38,016 nucleotides of DNA from Bacteroidales bacterium (GTDB lineage: Bacteria; Bacteroidota; Bacteroidia; Bacteroidales; UBA932): the NCBI GenBank assembly GCA_017428035.1, contig JAFRRR010000078.1:1-38016 (forward strand), given 5' to 3'. Both the position numbers and the translations under genes were made by a program. A model generated the notes under the pieces. The model ran no database searches. It had not been told where the DNA came from and saw only the letters and a list, made by a program, of their open reading frames with translations. This document shows, one piece after another, positions 1 through 8,782 of the stretch (the stretch's first letter is position 1; the number at the start of each line of letters is the position of its first letter).

Positions 1-6
1 CACAAA

Positions 7-29
7 AAAACCGCCAATACGGCGGTTTT
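7..29. terminator. Intrinsic terminator-like hairpin
   Basis: A perfect 9-bp inverted repeat (AAAACCGCC at 7-15, loop AATAC, GGCGGTTTT at 21-29) is flanked by an A run on one side and ends in T's on the other. It could therefore act in either direction. The gene it serves probably lies left of the window or in the poorly coding stretch to its right. Confidence 0.7.
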
Positions 30-290
30 AATACGACAATGGCTTCAAGCGCTCCACTATCGGGGCAATCGTCTGGTCCAAGCCGAGTTCGCCACGCTGA
101 CCATTGTACACACCATCCGCACACTCGCCAAACTGGAGCGGACGGATATGGGTCATAGGGCCTTCTGAGAAGGGGCATAGTCGCGCCACAAGCCGATATC
201 GAACGTAGGCGCGGATGGTGATCTTCCTGGATGCCGTTCTGGGGAATATCGTACCGCGCCACTTTGGCGGAATAACTCTTAAGACAAAAT
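30..290. other. Gap with no convincing gene
   Basis: Between the two terminators I see no recognisable gene. On the minus strand one frame is open into the hairpin, with a 42-codon ORF at 28-156, and another frame has a short stretch that reads like protein but hits stops. The stretch may be a decayed gene end. I do not recognise a family. Confidence 0.4.
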
Positions 291-330
291 AAAAAGAGTG
301 ACCAATAAATACTTATTAGTCACCCTTTTT
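291..330 (-). terminator. secA terminator
   Basis: This inverted repeat lies 20 nt past the secA stop codon. On the minus-strand transcript it reads as an A-rich arm, GUGAC and AAUAA pairing segments, a 4-nt loop, then the complementary arm ending in a run of U's (the complement of AAAAAGAG at 291-298). Stem mismatches are few. Position and the U tract support rho-independent termination of secA. Confidence 0.75.
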
Positions 331-350
331 GTGTGTTTGGAGCGCAATCG

Positions 351-3300
351 TTATGCTTCGGCGCGGCCGTGGCAGTTTTTGTATTTCTTGCCGCTGCCGC
401 AAGGGCACGGGTCGTTGCGGCCCACCTTCTTCTCTACGTGGATGGGGGCGTTGCTCTTCTTCTCGCTGCTATTGGTCACCAGATCGGGACGGCTGGTCTG
501 CATCCGGCTCATATCGGTGCGGCGCTCGTGAGCCTCGGTGGCCACATCCTCGGGGGCCTGCTCTACCTTAAGGTGCAGCGACATACGCAGCAGGGTAGAA
601 AGCACATCCTTGTAAATACCCTCCAGAGCAGTGGAGAAGAGAGAATAACTCTCAAGCTTATACATCAGTTTGGGATCCTTCTGCTCGTAGCTGGCATTCT
701 GGACAGACTGCTTCAGGTCGTCCATATCGCGCAGGTGATTTTTCCAATACTCGTCAATCACGCGCAGGGTCACAGTCTTGTAGATGCTGCGGACAAGCTC
801 CTTGCCCTTGGTCTCATACGCCTTGCGAAGATCCACCAGCACGTTGAAAGCCTTGCGGCCGTCGGTGATGGGCAGGGCGATGTTCTGATAGAACATACGC
901 TTCTTCTCGTACACATAATTGATAATGGGTAAAGCCTGCGCAATCAAAGTCTCGTTGTGGCGAAGCTGGGTAGCCTCCAGATCTTCGCGCAAGCGGTCTG
1001 CAAGCTCACTCTTGCGGGCGTGATCGTAGAACTGCTCGTCAAAAGTAGCGTCCACGCCAAGCTGCTCCAGAAGCATCTCCTTGAAGCCGTCGTAGTCCAG
1101 ATCCTTGAACTTATCCACCAGAATGTCGCAGTAGTCGGTGGCCATATTCAGCACGTCTACATCTATGCGCTCTCCGGTGAGGGCGTTGCGGCGCTTGGTA
1201 TAAACCACCTCGCGCTGCGAGTTCATAACATCGTCATATTCCACAAGGTTCTTTCGGATACCGAAGTTATTCTCCTCTACCTTGCGCTGGGCGCGCTCTA
1301 TACTGCCGGAAAGCATCTTGCTCTGCAGGGCCTCGCCCTCTTTCATACCCATATTGTCCACCACCTTGGCGATGCGCTCGCCGCCGAAAAGACGCATAAG
1401 GTTATCTTCGAGGGAGATGAAGAAGATGGAACTACCGGGGTCTCCCTGACGACCGGCACGGCCTCGCAGCTGACGGTCCACACGGCGGCTGTCGTGCCGC
1501 TCGGTGCCTATGATGGCCAGACCGCCGGCGGCCTTGACCTCGTCGGTGAGCTTGATATCGGTACCACGGCCCGCCATATTGGTGGCGATGGTCACGGTGC
1601 CCCTTTCACCGGCGTGTGCCACAACCTCCGCCTCGCGGGCGTGCTGCTTGGCATTCAACACCTGATGCTTGATGCCGCGCATCTTGAGCATTCGGGAGAG
1701 CAACTCAGAAATCTCTACGCTGGTGGTGCCGACCAGTACCGGGCGGCCCTGAGCGATGAGATCCTCTACCATTGCAATCACGGCGTTGTATTTATCTTTC
1801 TTGGTCTTGTAGATCAGGTCTTCCTGGTCGTTGCGGATCACAGGGCGGTTGGTGGGGATTACCACCACATCCAGCTTGTAGATCTCCCAGAACTCACCAG
1901 CCTCCGTCTCTGCGGTACCGGTCATACCGGAGAGCTTGTGGTACATACGGAAATAGTTCTGCAGGGTGATGGTGGCAAAGGTCTGCGTCTCGGCCTCTAC
2001 CTTGACGTTTTCCTTGGCCTCCACGGCCTGGTGCAGACCGTCGCTCCAGCGGCGGCCCTCCATAATACGGCCGGTCTGCTCGTCCACGATCTTGACCTTG
2101 CCGTCTATTATCACATAGTCCACATCCTTCTCGAACATTGCGTAGGCCTTGAGCAACTGGCTCACGATGTGCATACGCTCTGCCTTGAGGGAGTAGTTGG
2201 CGTAAAGCTCGTCCTTTTTGGTCTTCTTCTCTTCTGCAGAGAGGTCGGCCTGCTGGTCAATGGCGGCCACTGCGTCGCCCAGGCGGGGCATCAGGAAGAA
2301 CTCGGGATCGCCCACGGCCTCTGCCAGCACGTCGTTACCCTTGTCGGTGAGCTCTACAGAGCGCATCTGCTCGTCTATCACAAAGTAGAGGTCGTTGGTG
2401 ATGATGCGCTGCTCCAGGTCTTTCTCGGTGAAGGAGTCGCGGATAATCTTGCTCTGGACATCCTGCAGGATGACCTTGATGCCCGGCTCGCTGAGGTATT
2501 TGATAAGCGGGCCGTACTTGGGCAGACCCTTGAACGCTTTGAGCAGCTTGATCTCGCCCTCGTCTTTGATGCGACCCTCGGCAATGAGTTTCTTGGCCTC
2601 GTTCAGGAACTGGTTCACTATCTGGCGCTGTGCAGAGTAAAGCTTCTCTACATAGGGCTTGTATTCGGTGAAAGTCTGGTCGGAGGTAGAGCGCTGTACC
2701 TGGCCCGAGATGATGAGCGGGGTACGGGCGTCGTCTATCAGCACGGAGTCGACCTCATCCACAATGGCGAAGTGATGCTTTTTCTGCACCAGGTCATTGG
2801 GGTTGATGGCCATATTGTCGCGCAGGTAGTCGAAACCGAACTCGTTGTTGGTACCGAAGGTGATGTCGGCCTGGTAGGCCTTCTGGCGACCCTCGCTGCC
2901 CGGTTCGTGCTTGTCTATGCAGTCTACCTTGAGGCCGTGGAACTGATACAGCGGACCCATCCACTCGCAGTCACGCTTGGCCAGATAGTCATTCACTGTG
3001 ACCACGTGCACGCCTTTGCCGCCAAGGGCGTTGAGGAATACCGGCAGGGTGGCCACCAGGGTCTTACCCTCACCCGTGGCCATCTCGGCGATTTTGCCCT
3101 GATGCAGCACGATACCGCCAATGAGCTGTACATCGTAGTGGACCATATCCCAGGTGGTGGGGTTGCCGCCCGCCATCCAGGTGTTTTTCCACACGGCGTA
3201 GTCGCCCTCGATGTTCACAAAGTCGTGGTTGGTGCTCAGCTCGCGGTCGGCGTCGGTGGCCTTCACGCGGATGGTCGCATTCTCTTTGAAGCGGCGGGCG

Positions 3301-3650
3301 GTGGACTTCATTATCGCAAATGCCTTGGGTAGGGCATCGTCCAGAGCCTTTTCCAGCTCTACGTCAATGTCCTTTACCAGCTTGTCCAGCTGAGTGGCCA
3401 GCGCTTCCTTCTTGTCCACACTTATCTCTACGTCGGCCAGCTGCTCGCGTATCTGGGCAGCCTCCGATTCCATATTTGCTGTGCGGGAGGCTATCTGGGC
3501 CTTGAGGTCCTGGCACGCCTGGCGCAGGTCGTCGTCGCTTAGTTTGTCAAGTGTATCATATTCGGCCAGAATCTTCTTGAGGATGGGATTCAGCTGTTTC
3601 AGATCCCTGTCCGCCTTGGAGCCGAAAAGTTTTTTAAGAAAGTTTGCCAT
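351..3650 (-). CDS. secA: Protein translocase subunit SecA
   Basis: SecA is the ATPase motor that pushes unfolded preproteins through the SecYEG channel at the inner membrane. The 1099-residue product has the usual length for Bacteroidota, longer than the roughly 900 of E. coli. The Walker A motif ATGEGKT is near residues 191-197. The DEAD-type Walker B motif DEVD is near 298-301 and is followed by the conserved LIDDARTPLIISG. The nucleotide-binding domain 2 motifs (TNMAGRGTDI, GRAGRQGDPGSS) are intact. The C-terminal zinc tail is complete: C1082, C1084, C1093 and H1094 in a CPC-x8-CH arrangement, which normally contacts SecB or ribosomes. The start at 3650 gives the standard SecA N-terminus. 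The gene appears to be a single transcript with its own terminator. The ferredoxin gene upstream is on the same strand, 85 nt away. Confidence 0.98.
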   Translation of the reverse strand: MANFLKKLFGSKADRDLKQLNPILKKILAEYDTLDKLSDDDLRQACQDLKAQIASRTANMESEAAQIREQLADVEISVDKKEALATQLDKLVKDIDVELEKALDDALPKAFAIMKSTARRFKENATIRVKATDADRELSTNHDFVNIEGDYAVWKNTWMAGGNPTTWDMVHYDVQLIGGIVLHQGKIAEMATGEGKTLVATLPVFLNALGGKGVHVVTVNDYLAKRDCEWMGPLYQFHGLKVDCIDKHEPGSEGRQKAYQADITFGTNNEFGFDYLRDNMAINPNDLVQKKHHFAIVDEVDSVLIDDARTPLIISGQVQRSTSDQTFTEYKPYVEKLYSAQRQIVNQFLNEAKKLIAEGRIKDEGEIKLLKAFKGLPKYGPLIKYLSEPGIKVILQDVQSKIIRDSFTEKDLEQRIITNDLYFVIDEQMRSVELTDKGNDVLAEAVGDPEFFLMPRLGDAVAAIDQQADLSAEEKKTKKDELYANYSLKAERMHIVSQLLKAYAMFEKDVDYVIIDGKVKIVDEQTGRIMEGRRWSDGLHQAVEAKENVKVEAETQTFATITLQNYFRMYHKLSGMTGTAETEAGEFWEIYKLDVVVIPTNRPVIRNDQEDLIYKTKKDKYNAVIAMVEDLIAQGRPVLVGTTSVEISELLSRMLKMRGIKHQVLNAKQHAREAEVVAHAGERGTVTIATNMAGRGTDIKLTDEVKAAGGLAIIGTERHDSRRVDRQLRGRAGRQGDPGSSIFFISLEDNLMRLFGGERIAKVVDNMGMKEGEALQSKMLSGSIERAQRKVEENNFGIRKNLVEYDDVMNSQREVVYTKRRNALTGERIDVDVLNMATDYCDILVDKFKDLDYDGFKEMLLEQLGVDATFDEQFYDHARKSELADRLREDLEATQLRHNETLIAQALPIINYVYEKKRMFYQNIALPITDGRKAFNVLVDLRKAYETKGKELVRSIYKTVTLRVIDEYWKNHLRDMDDLKQSVQNASYEQKDPKLMYKLESYSLFSTALEGIYKDVLSTLLRMSLHLKVEQAPEDVATEAHERRTDMSRMQTSRPDLVTNSSEKKSNAPIHVEKKVGRNDPCPCGSGKKYKNCHGRAEA

Positions 3651-3735
3651 TGTGTATTATATATAACCGTAAAGGTGACACATTGTCATAAATGCGCCAC
3701 CTGTTACGAAAAATGTCATCCCTGACGGGCTGCTT

Positions 3736-3906
3736 TTACTCGTCTTTAGAAATGGCGCCCATAGGGCAGACATCTGCACAAGCGCCGCACTCTGCACACA
3801 GATCGGGATCGATGCTGTAAATGTCACCTGCGGAAATAGCGCCTACTGCACATTCGTCTATGCAAGTACCGCAAGCAGCGCAATCTTCTGAAATTTTGTA
3901 AGCCAT
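3736..3906 (-). CDS. Small 2x[4Fe-4S] ferredoxin
   Basis: This 56-residue protein is a bacterial-type ferredoxin that carries two [4Fe-4S] clusters and moves electrons in the cytoplasm. Two cysteine sets are visible: C9-x2-C12-x2-C15-x3-C19 and C37-x2-C40-x2-C43-x3-C47, the second followed by the usual proline. The first set lacks that proline (CA instead of CP), a minor variation. The protein starts MAYKISEDC, typical of clostridial-type ferredoxins widespread in anaerobes, and stops at TAA 3736-3738. The redox partner cannot be told from the neighbours. Its upstream region is shared with the divergent DUF1573 gene. Confidence 0.95.
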   Translation of the reverse strand: MAYKISEDCAACGTCIDECAVGAISAGDIYSIDPDLCAECGACADVCPMGAISKDE

Positions 3907-3950
3907 AGTGTTAGTTTTATAGTTTCTTAAGAATTACAAAGAAAAGCATT

Positions 3951-3983
3951 TTTCAAAAATATTGCCAAATAATAGTATATTTG
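3951..3983 (+). promoter_or_regulatory. Candidate promoter of the DUF1573-meaB operon
   Basis: TATATTTG at 3976-3983 matches TAnnTTTG. TTTC at 3951-3954, 21 nt upstream, is one base off the -33 TTTG. Transcription would start near 3988, giving a leader of about 16 nt before the ATG at 4004. Confidence 0.6.
3954..3961 (-). promoter_or_regulatory. Candidate -7 box for ferredoxin gene
   Basis: Read on the minus strand this is TATTTTTG, a match to the Bacteroidota -7 consensus TAnnTTTG, 47 nt before the ferredoxin start. No TTTG at the expected -33 spacing is visible, so the call rests on the -7 box and position. It overlaps the promoter of the divergent gene. Confidence 0.4.
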
Positions 3984-4003
3984 CTTTGAAAAAGTTTTGA
4001 ACA

Positions 4004-5116
4004 ATGAAGATTTCACATATAGCATATCTGGTGGTGGCGGTTTTATTTATGACGGCCGCGCTGCCGGCAGCCGCCCAGGGAGGTGACACCCGCCCGGAAG
4101 AGGAGGTGGTCAAGTTCGAAGAGAAGGTCCACGACTTTGGCGACCTGCTGATCAGCGACAAGAGTGTGACCTGCAAATTCAAGTTCACCAACATCAGCAA
4201 GAAACCGATAGTGGTGCACAACGTGGTGTCCAGCTGCGGCTGCACCGTGCCCAAATGGACCAAGGAGCCGGTGATGCCGGGCAAGACGGGCACCATAGAC
4301 GTCACTTTCAAGAATGACCAGGGGGCGTATCCTTTCAGCAAATCCATCACCGCATACATATCTGGCGTGAACCGCCCCGTGGTGTTGCACATCAAGGGTG
4401 TGGTTTATGGCAAGAAGCTGTCGCTCAAGGAGATGTACACCCACACCATAGGCGGTGTGCTGGGCACCCGCGAGAGCACTCTGAACCTGGGCAATATGTA
4501 TCAGGGCAAGGCCAAGAGCGACGCCACATCCATCGCCAATCTGACCAAGAGTCCCGTGAAGGTTGAGGTCAAGAGCGAAGATCCGGCCCTCTCGGTAGCT
4601 GTGGTTCCCAATCCGATTCCCGCAAATAGCAAGGCCTCTCTGGCCTATACGGTGAACACCGCAAAAGGGGAGAAGAAGTGGGGCAACACCGAGTTTTTTG
4701 CAAGCTTTGTGGTGGACGGCAAGCCGGCGGCAGAAAAGATAAGGGTGATAACCACCATTGCCGACAGTTTTGACGGCTACACCCAGGCGCAGAAAGAGCG
4801 CGGCCCTGTGCCCTCTTTCGACAAGGGCTACCTGGACCTGGGCGAGGTGGACAAAGGCCAGGTGTTTGACCACATCATCACCGTAAAGAACACCGGCAAA
4901 AGCCAGCTGATTATCTATAAGGTGGATTCCGACGACGGCCGCACCACCGTGCTCACTCCGGCACCCGTGAAGGTTGCGCCGGGCAAATCGGCACAAATCA
5001 AAATCAAATACGACACATCTACCCTGACAGGCGAGTTTGTGAGCATAGTGACCCTTACCACAAACTCCCCGCTGCGTCCCCGTCTGGACTTCTTCATTAA
5101 CGGAGGTATAAAGTAA
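4004..5116 (+). CDS. Secreted DUF1573-domain protein
   Basis: This is a 370-residue exported protein with an N-terminal signal peptide (hydrophobic residues 7-22, cleavage probably after AAAQ near 25). A DUF1573 domain follows at about residues 38-118, with FTNISKKPIVV and the signature SSCGCTVP containing C78 and C80. A second Ig-like repeat of the same kind is at about 285-370 (VKNTGKSQLIIYKV), where the CGC is replaced by SDD. DUF1573 proteins are common in Bacteroidota and planctomycetes; their biochemical role is unknown and they resemble ASH/MSP-type beta-sandwich modules. The gene heads a three-gene run: its TAA shares one base with the meaB ATG. No lipobox is seen, so it is probably periplasmic or surface-exposed. 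Confidence 0.85.
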   Translation: MKISHIAYLVVAVLFMTAALPAAAQGGDTRPEEEVVKFEEKVHDFGDLLISDKSVTCKFKFTNISKKPIVVHNVVSSCGCTVPKWTKEPVMPGKTGTIDVTFKNDQGAYPFSKSITAYISGVNRPVVLHIKGVVYGKKLSLKEMYTHTIGGVLGTRESTLNLGNMYQGKAKSDATSIANLTKSPVKVEVKSEDPALSVAVVPNPIPANSKASLAYTVNTAKGEKKWGNTEFFASFVVDGKPAAEKIRVITTIADSFDGYTQAQKERGPVPSFDKGYLDLGEVDKGQVFDHIITVKNTGKSQLIIYKVDSDDGRTTVLTPAPVKVAPGKSAQIKIKYDTSTLTGEFVSIVTLTTNSPLRPRLDFFINGGIK

Positions 5117-6231
5117 TGGCAGATAAGCAAGGCGACTTTTTTGACGATTATAAAAACGACGATACAGCCCTGAAGGTAAACGATGGCGTGAAGCAGCCGC
5201 CGCTGATAAATCCTTACCTGCAGAACAGGCCTCTGCGCCGCCGCACCATAATGTCGGTGGACGAATATATGGCCGGCATAGAGGCGGGTGACACCACCAT
5301 TCTGAGCCAGGCCATTACTCTGGTAGAGAGTCTCTCTCCCGACCACCGCAAGGTGGCCGACGAGATTATTGCCCGCTGCCAGAAGATTGCCTCCGGACGC
5401 AAGACTATGCGCATAGGCATCACCGGCGTCCCCGGGGTGGGCAAGAGCACCTTCATAGAGGCTTTCGGCAGCCACATCACCGGCAAGGGACACAAGCTGG
5501 CGGTGCTGGCCATAGACCCCAGCAGCGAGCGCACCAAAGGTTCCATATTGGGCGACAAGACCCGTATGGAGACTCTGACCCGCGACCCCAAGGCGTTCAT
5601 CCGCCCCAGCCCCAGCGCGGGCAGTCTGGGCGGCGTGGCGCGCCGTACCCGCGAGACCATACTCCTGTGCGAGGCGGCGGGCTATGACGTGATTTTCATA
5701 GAGACAGTGGGAGTGGGGCAGAGCGAGACGGCAGTGCACTCTATGAGCGACTTTTTCCTGCTGCTGATGCTCTCCGGAGCGGGCGACGAGCTGCAGGGTA
5801 TCAAGCGCGGCATTATGGAGATGTCGGACCTGATAGCCATAACCAAGGCGGACGGCAACAATGTAGAGAAGGCCAAGGTGGCCCGCGGGCTGTATGCCAG
5901 CGCGCTGCACCTGTTCCCGCCCACAGAGTCGGGCTGGGTGCCCACCGCCGTGACGTCGTCTGCAGTGACCAAAGAGGGCCTGGACGACATTATGGCCAAG
6001 ATAGAGGAATATTTCAGCCTGGTTCAGGGCAACGGCTTTTATGTGCGCCGCCGTCGCGAACAGGCCCGCTACTGGATGTACGAGAGCATCAACGATGCCC
6101 TTAAGAATATGTTCTACGAGAGCGAGGTGGTAGAGAAACTGCTGCCCGACTACGAGGGTGCGGTGCTGGACGGCACTATGGATTCCTTTGCCGCAGCAGA
6201 AGAGTTGATAGACAAATACAACAATCGTTAA
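5116..6231 (+). CDS. meaB: MeaB/ArgK-type G-protein chaperone of methylmalonyl-CoA mutase
   Basis: MeaB-family GTPases load and protect adenosylcobalamin in methylmalonyl-CoA mutase, the cytoplasmic enzyme linking succinyl-CoA to propionate. The 371-residue product has the P-loop GVPGVGKS at 104-111, the family segment DPSSERTKGSILGDKTRM, the switch motif ETVGVGQSE and the base-recognition motif TKAD. About 40 extra residues precede the family core. The ATG overlaps the stop of the upstream gene in a TAATG arrangement, with GGAGG a few bases upstream, which suggests translational coupling. No mutase subunit lies in the window. The older name ArgK reflects a doubtful kinase assignment. Confidence 0.93.
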   Translation: MADKQGDFFDDYKNDDTALKVNDGVKQPPLINPYLQNRPLRRRTIMSVDEYMAGIEAGDTTILSQAITLVESLSPDHRKVADEIIARCQKIASGRKTMRIGITGVPGVGKSTFIEAFGSHITGKGHKLAVLAIDPSSERTKGSILGDKTRMETLTRDPKAFIRPSPSAGSLGGVARRTRETILLCEAAGYDVIFIETVGVGQSETAVHSMSDFFLLLMLSGAGDELQGIKRGIMEMSDLIAITKADGNNVEKAKVARGLYASALHLFPPTESGWVPTAVTSSAVTKEGLDDIMAKIEEYFSLVQGNGFYVRRRREQARYWMYESINDALKNMFYESEVVEKLLPDYEGAVLDGTMDSFAAAEELIDKYNNR

Positions 6232-7281
6232 ATGGAGATCTTTCTGGACGCACTGCTGGGGGCGATTCTGATTACCGGCCTGGTCATCATAATGATGATG
6301 TTACTGGAATACATCAACGTCACCTCGGGCGGCCGTATGGCCACTTCGCTGGGGCGGTCGCGCTTTGGCCAGGTGGTGCTGGGCGGCCTTCTGGGCGTGC
6401 TCCCCGGCTGCATCGGTGGCTTTGCCTGCGTCTCCCTTTATGGCCACGGGATGCTCTCTTTCGGCGCCCTTGTGGCTATGATGATAGCCTCCAGCGGCGA
6501 CGAGGCGTTTGTGATGCTGGCTATGTTTCCCGGCAAGGCGCTGCTGATATTTGCGGCGCTGCTGGCGGTGGGCATCGTGGCCGGCCTGCTGGTGGACGCT
6601 TTCTCAAAAGGGAAAAAGGCCGCCGGGAAGGAGTGCGACCATCATTTTGACATCCACGGCGGCCATCACGGCATAGATGCCTCCTGGAAGAATCTGGGAA
6701 AGCCTTCGTGGCAGCGCATTGTGCTGCTGGCGGGTACTGCGGCCTTTATTGTGGCGCTGGCGCTGGGGCTTCTGGAACACGACCACGAGCATTCGGCCGG
6801 CGGACTGCACATCTTTGATGAGTACTGGGTGAATCTGGTGTTTGCCGTATGCTCCCTTTTCGTGCTGTGGTTCACCGCAGTGGCGGGCGAGCATTTTGTG
6901 CAGGACCACCTGTGGAACCACGTCATAAAGAAGCATTTCTTAAGCATCTTCCTGTGGAGTTTCGGGGCGCTGCTGGTGATAGGGCTGGCTATGCACTGGT
7001 TTGACCTGGAGTCGCTGGTAAAGGGCAATATCCCGTTTATGATACTGCTGGCGGTGCTCATAGGCCTGATTCCCGAGTCGGGTCCGCACCTGATTTTCGT
7101 GACGCTGTTCGCCTCGGGGGTGATTCCGCTATCGGTGATGATGGCCAGCTGCATAAGCCAGGACGGACACGCCAGCCTGCCGCTGCTTGCCCAGAGCAAG
7201 GCGGGGTTCTTGAAAGCCAAGCTGATAAATGCGCTGGTGGCGGCCCTTGTGGGCTACGCCCTCTTTTTTGCGGGAATCTAG
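6232..7281 (+). CDS. Putative manganese transporter (DUF2899/ArsP_2 family)
   Basis: This polytopic inner-membrane protein of 349 residues begins MEIFLDALLGAILITGLV and has roughly nine hydrophobic segments. Family-like features are the glycine-rich LGVLPGCIGGFACV, the charged SSGDEAFVML, and the second-half repeat LIGLIPESGPHLIF, which mirrors the first half and suggests an internal duplication. A His-rich loop at about 132-146 and HDHEH near 183-187 could bind metal. Proteins like this are annotated as putative manganese transporters related to ArsP permeases. The substrate has not been shown here. The ATG directly follows the meaB stop, so co-translation is likely. The 3' end overlaps the convergent glycosyltransferase gene by 4 nt. 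Confidence 0.8.
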   Translation: MEIFLDALLGAILITGLVIIMMMLLEYINVTSGGRMATSLGRSRFGQVVLGGLLGVLPGCIGGFACVSLYGHGMLSFGALVAMMIASSGDEAFVMLAMFPGKALLIFAALLAVGIVAGLLVDAFSKGKKAAGKECDHHFDIHGGHHGIDASWKNLGKPSWQRIVLLAGTAAFIVALALGLLEHDHEHSAGGLHIFDEYWVNLVFAVCSLFVLWFTAVAGEHFVQDHLWNHVIKKHFLSIFLWSFGALLVIGLAMHWFDLESLVKGNIPFMILLAVLIGLIPESGPHLIFVTLFASGVIPLSVMMASCISQDGHASLPLLAQSKAGFLKAKLINALVAALVGYALFFAGI

Positions 7282-8228
7282 ATCCGCTCTTTAATGTTAT
7301 AATTGTTGCGCCCTGCGGAGTTGCGTGAAATGAGCTCTGCAAGGAATCCTGTCAGGAACAGCATCACGCCTATCAGCAGGCACACGATGGCCACATAGAA
7401 CAGCGGCTGGTCGGCGACCTGGCGGAAGCTGAGGCCGTGGCTCTGGCGGACAAGCTTCTCTACTATGAGCCATACAGAGCAGATGAAGCCGGCAATGAAC
7501 ATCAGGGTGCCGATTACGCCGAAAAGGTGCATTGGCTTGCGGCCGAACTTCTGCAGGAACCAGATGGTCATCAGGTCCAGGAAGCCGTTCATAAAGCGCT
7601 CCATCCCGAACTTGCTCACGCCGTATTTGCGGGCCTGGTGCTTCACCACCTTCTCTCCGATTTTTTCGTAGCCGGCATTCTTTGCCAGGTAGGGGATAAA
7701 GCGGTGCATCTCGCCATATACCTCGATGTCCTTGACCACCTCTTTGCGGTAGGCCTTCAGGCCGCAGTTCATATCGTGCAGCTTGATGCCGGTGACCTTG
7801 CGGGCGGCCCAGTTGTATATCTTGGAGGGGATATTCTTTGTGAGGGCGTTGTCGTAGCGTTTCTTTTTCCAGCCGGAGACCAGGTCGTAGCCCTCTTCGC
7901 GTATCATACGCATCATCTCCGGAATTTCTGCCGGGTCGTCTTGCAGGTCGGCATCCATAGTGACCACGATGTCGCCTTCGGCAGCCTCGAAGCCGCAGTA
8001 GAGCGCCGCCGACTTGCCGTAGTTGCGGCGGAAACGGATGCCGCGCACGTTGCCGTAGGTCTGCTTCAGCGCGCAGATCTTTCCCCAAGAGCCGTCGGTG
8101 CTGCCGTCGTCCACCATAATCACCTCGTATGTCAGCTGCTTTTCAGACAGCTCGGTGTGGATGCGTTCCAGCAGTTCGTCCAGCGACTCCGCTTCGTTGT
8201 AGAGAGATATTACTATAGAGAGATCCAT
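7278..8228 (-). CDS. Family 2 glycosyltransferase (GtrB/ArnC-like, membrane-anchored)
   Basis: This 316-residue enzyme has a cytoplasmic GT-A domain and two C-terminal membrane helices (about 232-258 and 277-302). The N-terminal nucleotide-binding strand is IVISLYNEAESLDEL, with VDDGSTDGS near 39-47, and the metal-binding DAD is at 92-94 followed by LQDDP. This matches polyprenyl-phosphate glycosyltransferases such as GtrB, ArnC and dolichol-phosphate mannose synthase, which transfer a sugar from a nucleotide donor to a lipid phosphate. The sugar is unknown. It lies 3 nt after the DUF4199 gene, so the two are probably one operon, a pairing often seen in Bacteroidales. Confidence 0.92.
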   Translation of the reverse strand: MDLSIVISLYNEAESLDELLERIHTELSEKQLTYEVIMVDDGSTDGSWGKICALKQTYGNVRGIRFRRNYGKSAALYCGFEAAEGDIVVTMDADLQDDPAEIPEMMRMIREEGYDLVSGWKKKRYDNALTKNIPSKIYNWAARKVTGIKLHDMNCGLKAYRKEVVKDIEVYGEMHRFIPYLAKNAGYEKIGEKVVKHQARKYGVSKFGMERFMNGFLDLMTIWFLQKFGRKPMHLFGVIGTLMFIAGFICSVWLIVEKLVRQSHGLSFRQVADQPLFYVAIVCLLIGVMLFLTGFLAELISRNSAGRNNYNIKERI

Positions 8229-8231
8229 CGG

Positions 8232-8762
8232 CTATGCGAGTTCGTCCTCTTCTTTTTTGACTTCTTCAGCAAAGGGGTCCTTGCTCTTGCCGGAAGAGTT
8301 GGCAATGGCAGCCACTATAAGGCCGAACAGGAAGTCCTTGATAAAGGAAGATATGAAGGCGATGCGGGGGTAGTGGTCCATCATCCTCTCCATCACGCTC
8401 TGGCTCTCTGCAGGCATCATGCTCATAGACTGGGACATAGCCTCATTTACCTTCTCTGCCATACTGGGGAACAGCCAGGCAAAGCAGGCGGCGTCGTAGA
8501 ATGCGCAGATAAGTGAAGAGAGCAGCACGGTGCACAGGGCAAAACTCATAGCGCTCTGGCCGGTGGTGGCGGTGAACTGCTTCATAAAGGCGACAAGCAA
8601 CCATACACTGGCCACGGTGCGGACAATGAATAGCAGGATGCTCAGCACCTGGGAGTCGGGGAAGAGGTAGGAGATTGTATTGCAGGCAATGGTGACAAGT
8701 GCCAGAAGCAGGGCTTTTGTGGCAGCCTGGCTCCATTTGTAGCCGTTTCCGAATTCGCTCAT
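8232..8762 (-). CDS. DUF4199 membrane protein
   Basis: This is a 176-residue inner-membrane protein with four hydrophobic segments at about 13-31, 36-58, 73-95 and 134-155, and a charged tail rich in D, E and K. The pattern (YKWSQAATKALLLAL, then LLFIVRTVASVWLLVAFM, then a long extramembrane loop) fits DUF4199, a Bacteroidota family of unknown function. It is co-directional with the glycosyltransferase 3 nt downstream and divergent from thrS. Family assignment is from recall of the sequence pattern. The function is unknown. Confidence 0.8.
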   Translation of the reverse strand: MSEFGNGYKWSQAATKALLLALVTIACNTISYLFPDSQVLSILLFIVRTVASVWLLVAFMKQFTATTGQSAMSFALCTVLLSSLICAFYDAACFAWLFPSMAEKVNEAMSQSMSMMPAESQSVMERMMDHYPRIAFISSFIKDFLFGLIVAAIANSSGKSKDPFAEEVKKEEDELA

Positions 8763-8782
8763 AATGATTCCTATTATTAATA

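Noticed and set aside
28..156. 42-codon minus-strand ORF ending at the first terminator
   Set aside because: It has an ATG and a stop next to a hairpin, but no ribosome-binding site, no known family, and the frame upstream is open without a better start. Too weak to call as a gene.
957..3332. 791-codon plus-strand ORF opposite secA
   Set aside because: It is the antisense shadow of secA, rich in Val, Leu, His and Gly as expected for reverse-complemented codons. SecA motifs are unmistakable on the other strand.
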